NCBI RefSeq assembly: GCF_002498065.1
Contig: NZ_DAFZ01000008.1
Location: 12,471-43,428 of the forward strand
Length of the DNA stretch: 30,958 nucleotides
Direction: 5' to 3'
Origin: Methanoculleus sp. UBA208
Lineage (GTDB): Archaea; Halobacteriota; Methanomicrobia; Methanomicrobiales; Methanoculleaceae
The position numbers were made by a program, and so were the translations under genes. Of the stretch, positions 30,547 to 30,958 are shown piece after piece. Below the pieces are notes generated by a model, which had not been told where the DNA came from, did not search any database, and worked only from the letters and a program-made list of their open reading frames with translations. How positions within the stretch are numbered: position 1 is the stretch's first letter; each line of letters begins with the position of its first letter.

Positions 30547-30958
30547 TCACACCGAAATGCCCCACTGGCCCAGCGGCAGATCCTGTATCAGGAACTGGTA
30601 TTTGCCGCGCCGGGTGCGGGGAATAGTCTCGACGAAGCGGATGATCACATCTACGTCGCCTTCAAATTTTTTGTCGAGTTCCCGGAGAATGCGATCCGTA
30701 TCGCGGTCGGTATACCCCGGTTTTTTCACGATCTTCATCAGAACCTCTCCTTCCCTCCTCTGGTAAAACTGGAACTGTGCAACGTTGTCAAAGACGCCGG
30801 AGTGCATATTCACCGCCGTCATCGATATGAACCGGTGATCCCTCGTCACGATGAACTCCTGAAGCCTTCCCTCCACCCTCTCGAGCATTGGATAGGCACG
30901 GCCGCAGGTGCAGGAGGCTTTCCCGAGAACCGCCACGTCCATGGTCCGGTAGCGGATG
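30547..30958 (-). CDS. CapK/PaaK-type adenylate-forming CoA ligase, C-terminal part (runs off the window)
   Basis: The frame is open to the window edge and reads IRYRT before the first Met, matching the RYRTGD hinge of phenylacetate-CoA ligase/CapK family enzymes. CTCGRAYPMLERVEGR follows, then a C-terminal domain with QFYQRREGEVLMKIVKK and a terminal GKYQFLIQD. The final Gly of the usual hinge is Met here (RYRTM). Relatives activate carboxylic acids as adenylates; coenzyme F390 synthetase and capsule protein CapK belong to this group, so the substrate cannot be named. It is probably co-transcribed with capA. Confidence 0.82.
   Translation of the reverse strand, partial: IRYRTMDVAVLGKASCTCGRAYPMLERVEGRLQEFIVTRDHRFISMTAVNMHSGVFDNVAQFQFYQRREGEVLMKIVKKPGYTDRDTDRILRELDKKFEGDVDVIIRFVETIPRTRRGKYQFLIQDLPLGQWGISV

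Overview
The window looks like a chromosome segment of a GC-rich methanogenic archaeon, most likely Methanomicrobiales and close to Methanoculleus. That placement is an inference from gene content and protein style, because no rRNA gene is present. Archaeal signs are the thermosome-type Gly-Gly-Met tail at the left edge, TATA boxes about 25 bases before start points with several near-leaderless genes, an ADP-forming acyl-CoA synthetase, a four-subunit 2-oxoacid:ferredoxin oxidoreductase, a family 4 uracil-DNA glycosylase and many ATGA stop/start overlaps. I see no tRNA, rRNA, CRISPR array, transposase or integrase.

Left part (1-6900): the end of a chaperonin gene and its terminator; a copy of an unusual hairpin repeat; a membrane histidine kinase whose ATPase domain is out of frame; and a class II lysyl-tRNA synthetase carrying a YwbE-like (DUF2196) domain in frame at its C-terminus. 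A 456-base gap follows, then two tandemly duplicated, translationally coupled lipoproteins behind a leader with a 37-base direct repeat, and a membrane-anchored secreted protein.

Middle (6900-15900): a UDG-Nudix pair for DNA and nucleotide maintenance; a small DUF1622 membrane protein; a three-gene iron-complex/cobalamin-type ABC importer (binding protein, permease, ATPase, read leftward); a fused ADP-forming acetate-CoA ligase; a metallo-beta-lactamase/double rhodanese sulfur protein with altered metal ligands; and a dodecin lacking the usual flavin-stacking Trp.

Accessory segment (about 15985-22773): a 291-base inverted array of small hairpins with conserved linkers; a HEPN-MNT toxin-antitoxin pair lying between two roughly 200-base direct repeats made of the 3' end of the neighbouring type IIG restriction-methyltransferase gene; that restriction gene itself; a DUF4062-GHKL ATPase-winged helix protein with in-frame 12-base repeats and a coupled small ORF; and an HTH-like fragment at the edge. 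I read this as a defence island.

Right part (22774-30958): an OsmC protein, a DUF255 thioredoxin/glycan-fold protein, an Hsp20, a small zinc-ribbon protein, a 2-oxoacid:ferredoxin oxidoreductase operon in the order beta-alpha-gamma-delta, and a CapA protein downstream of a CapK/PaaK-type adenylate-forming ligase that runs off the window.
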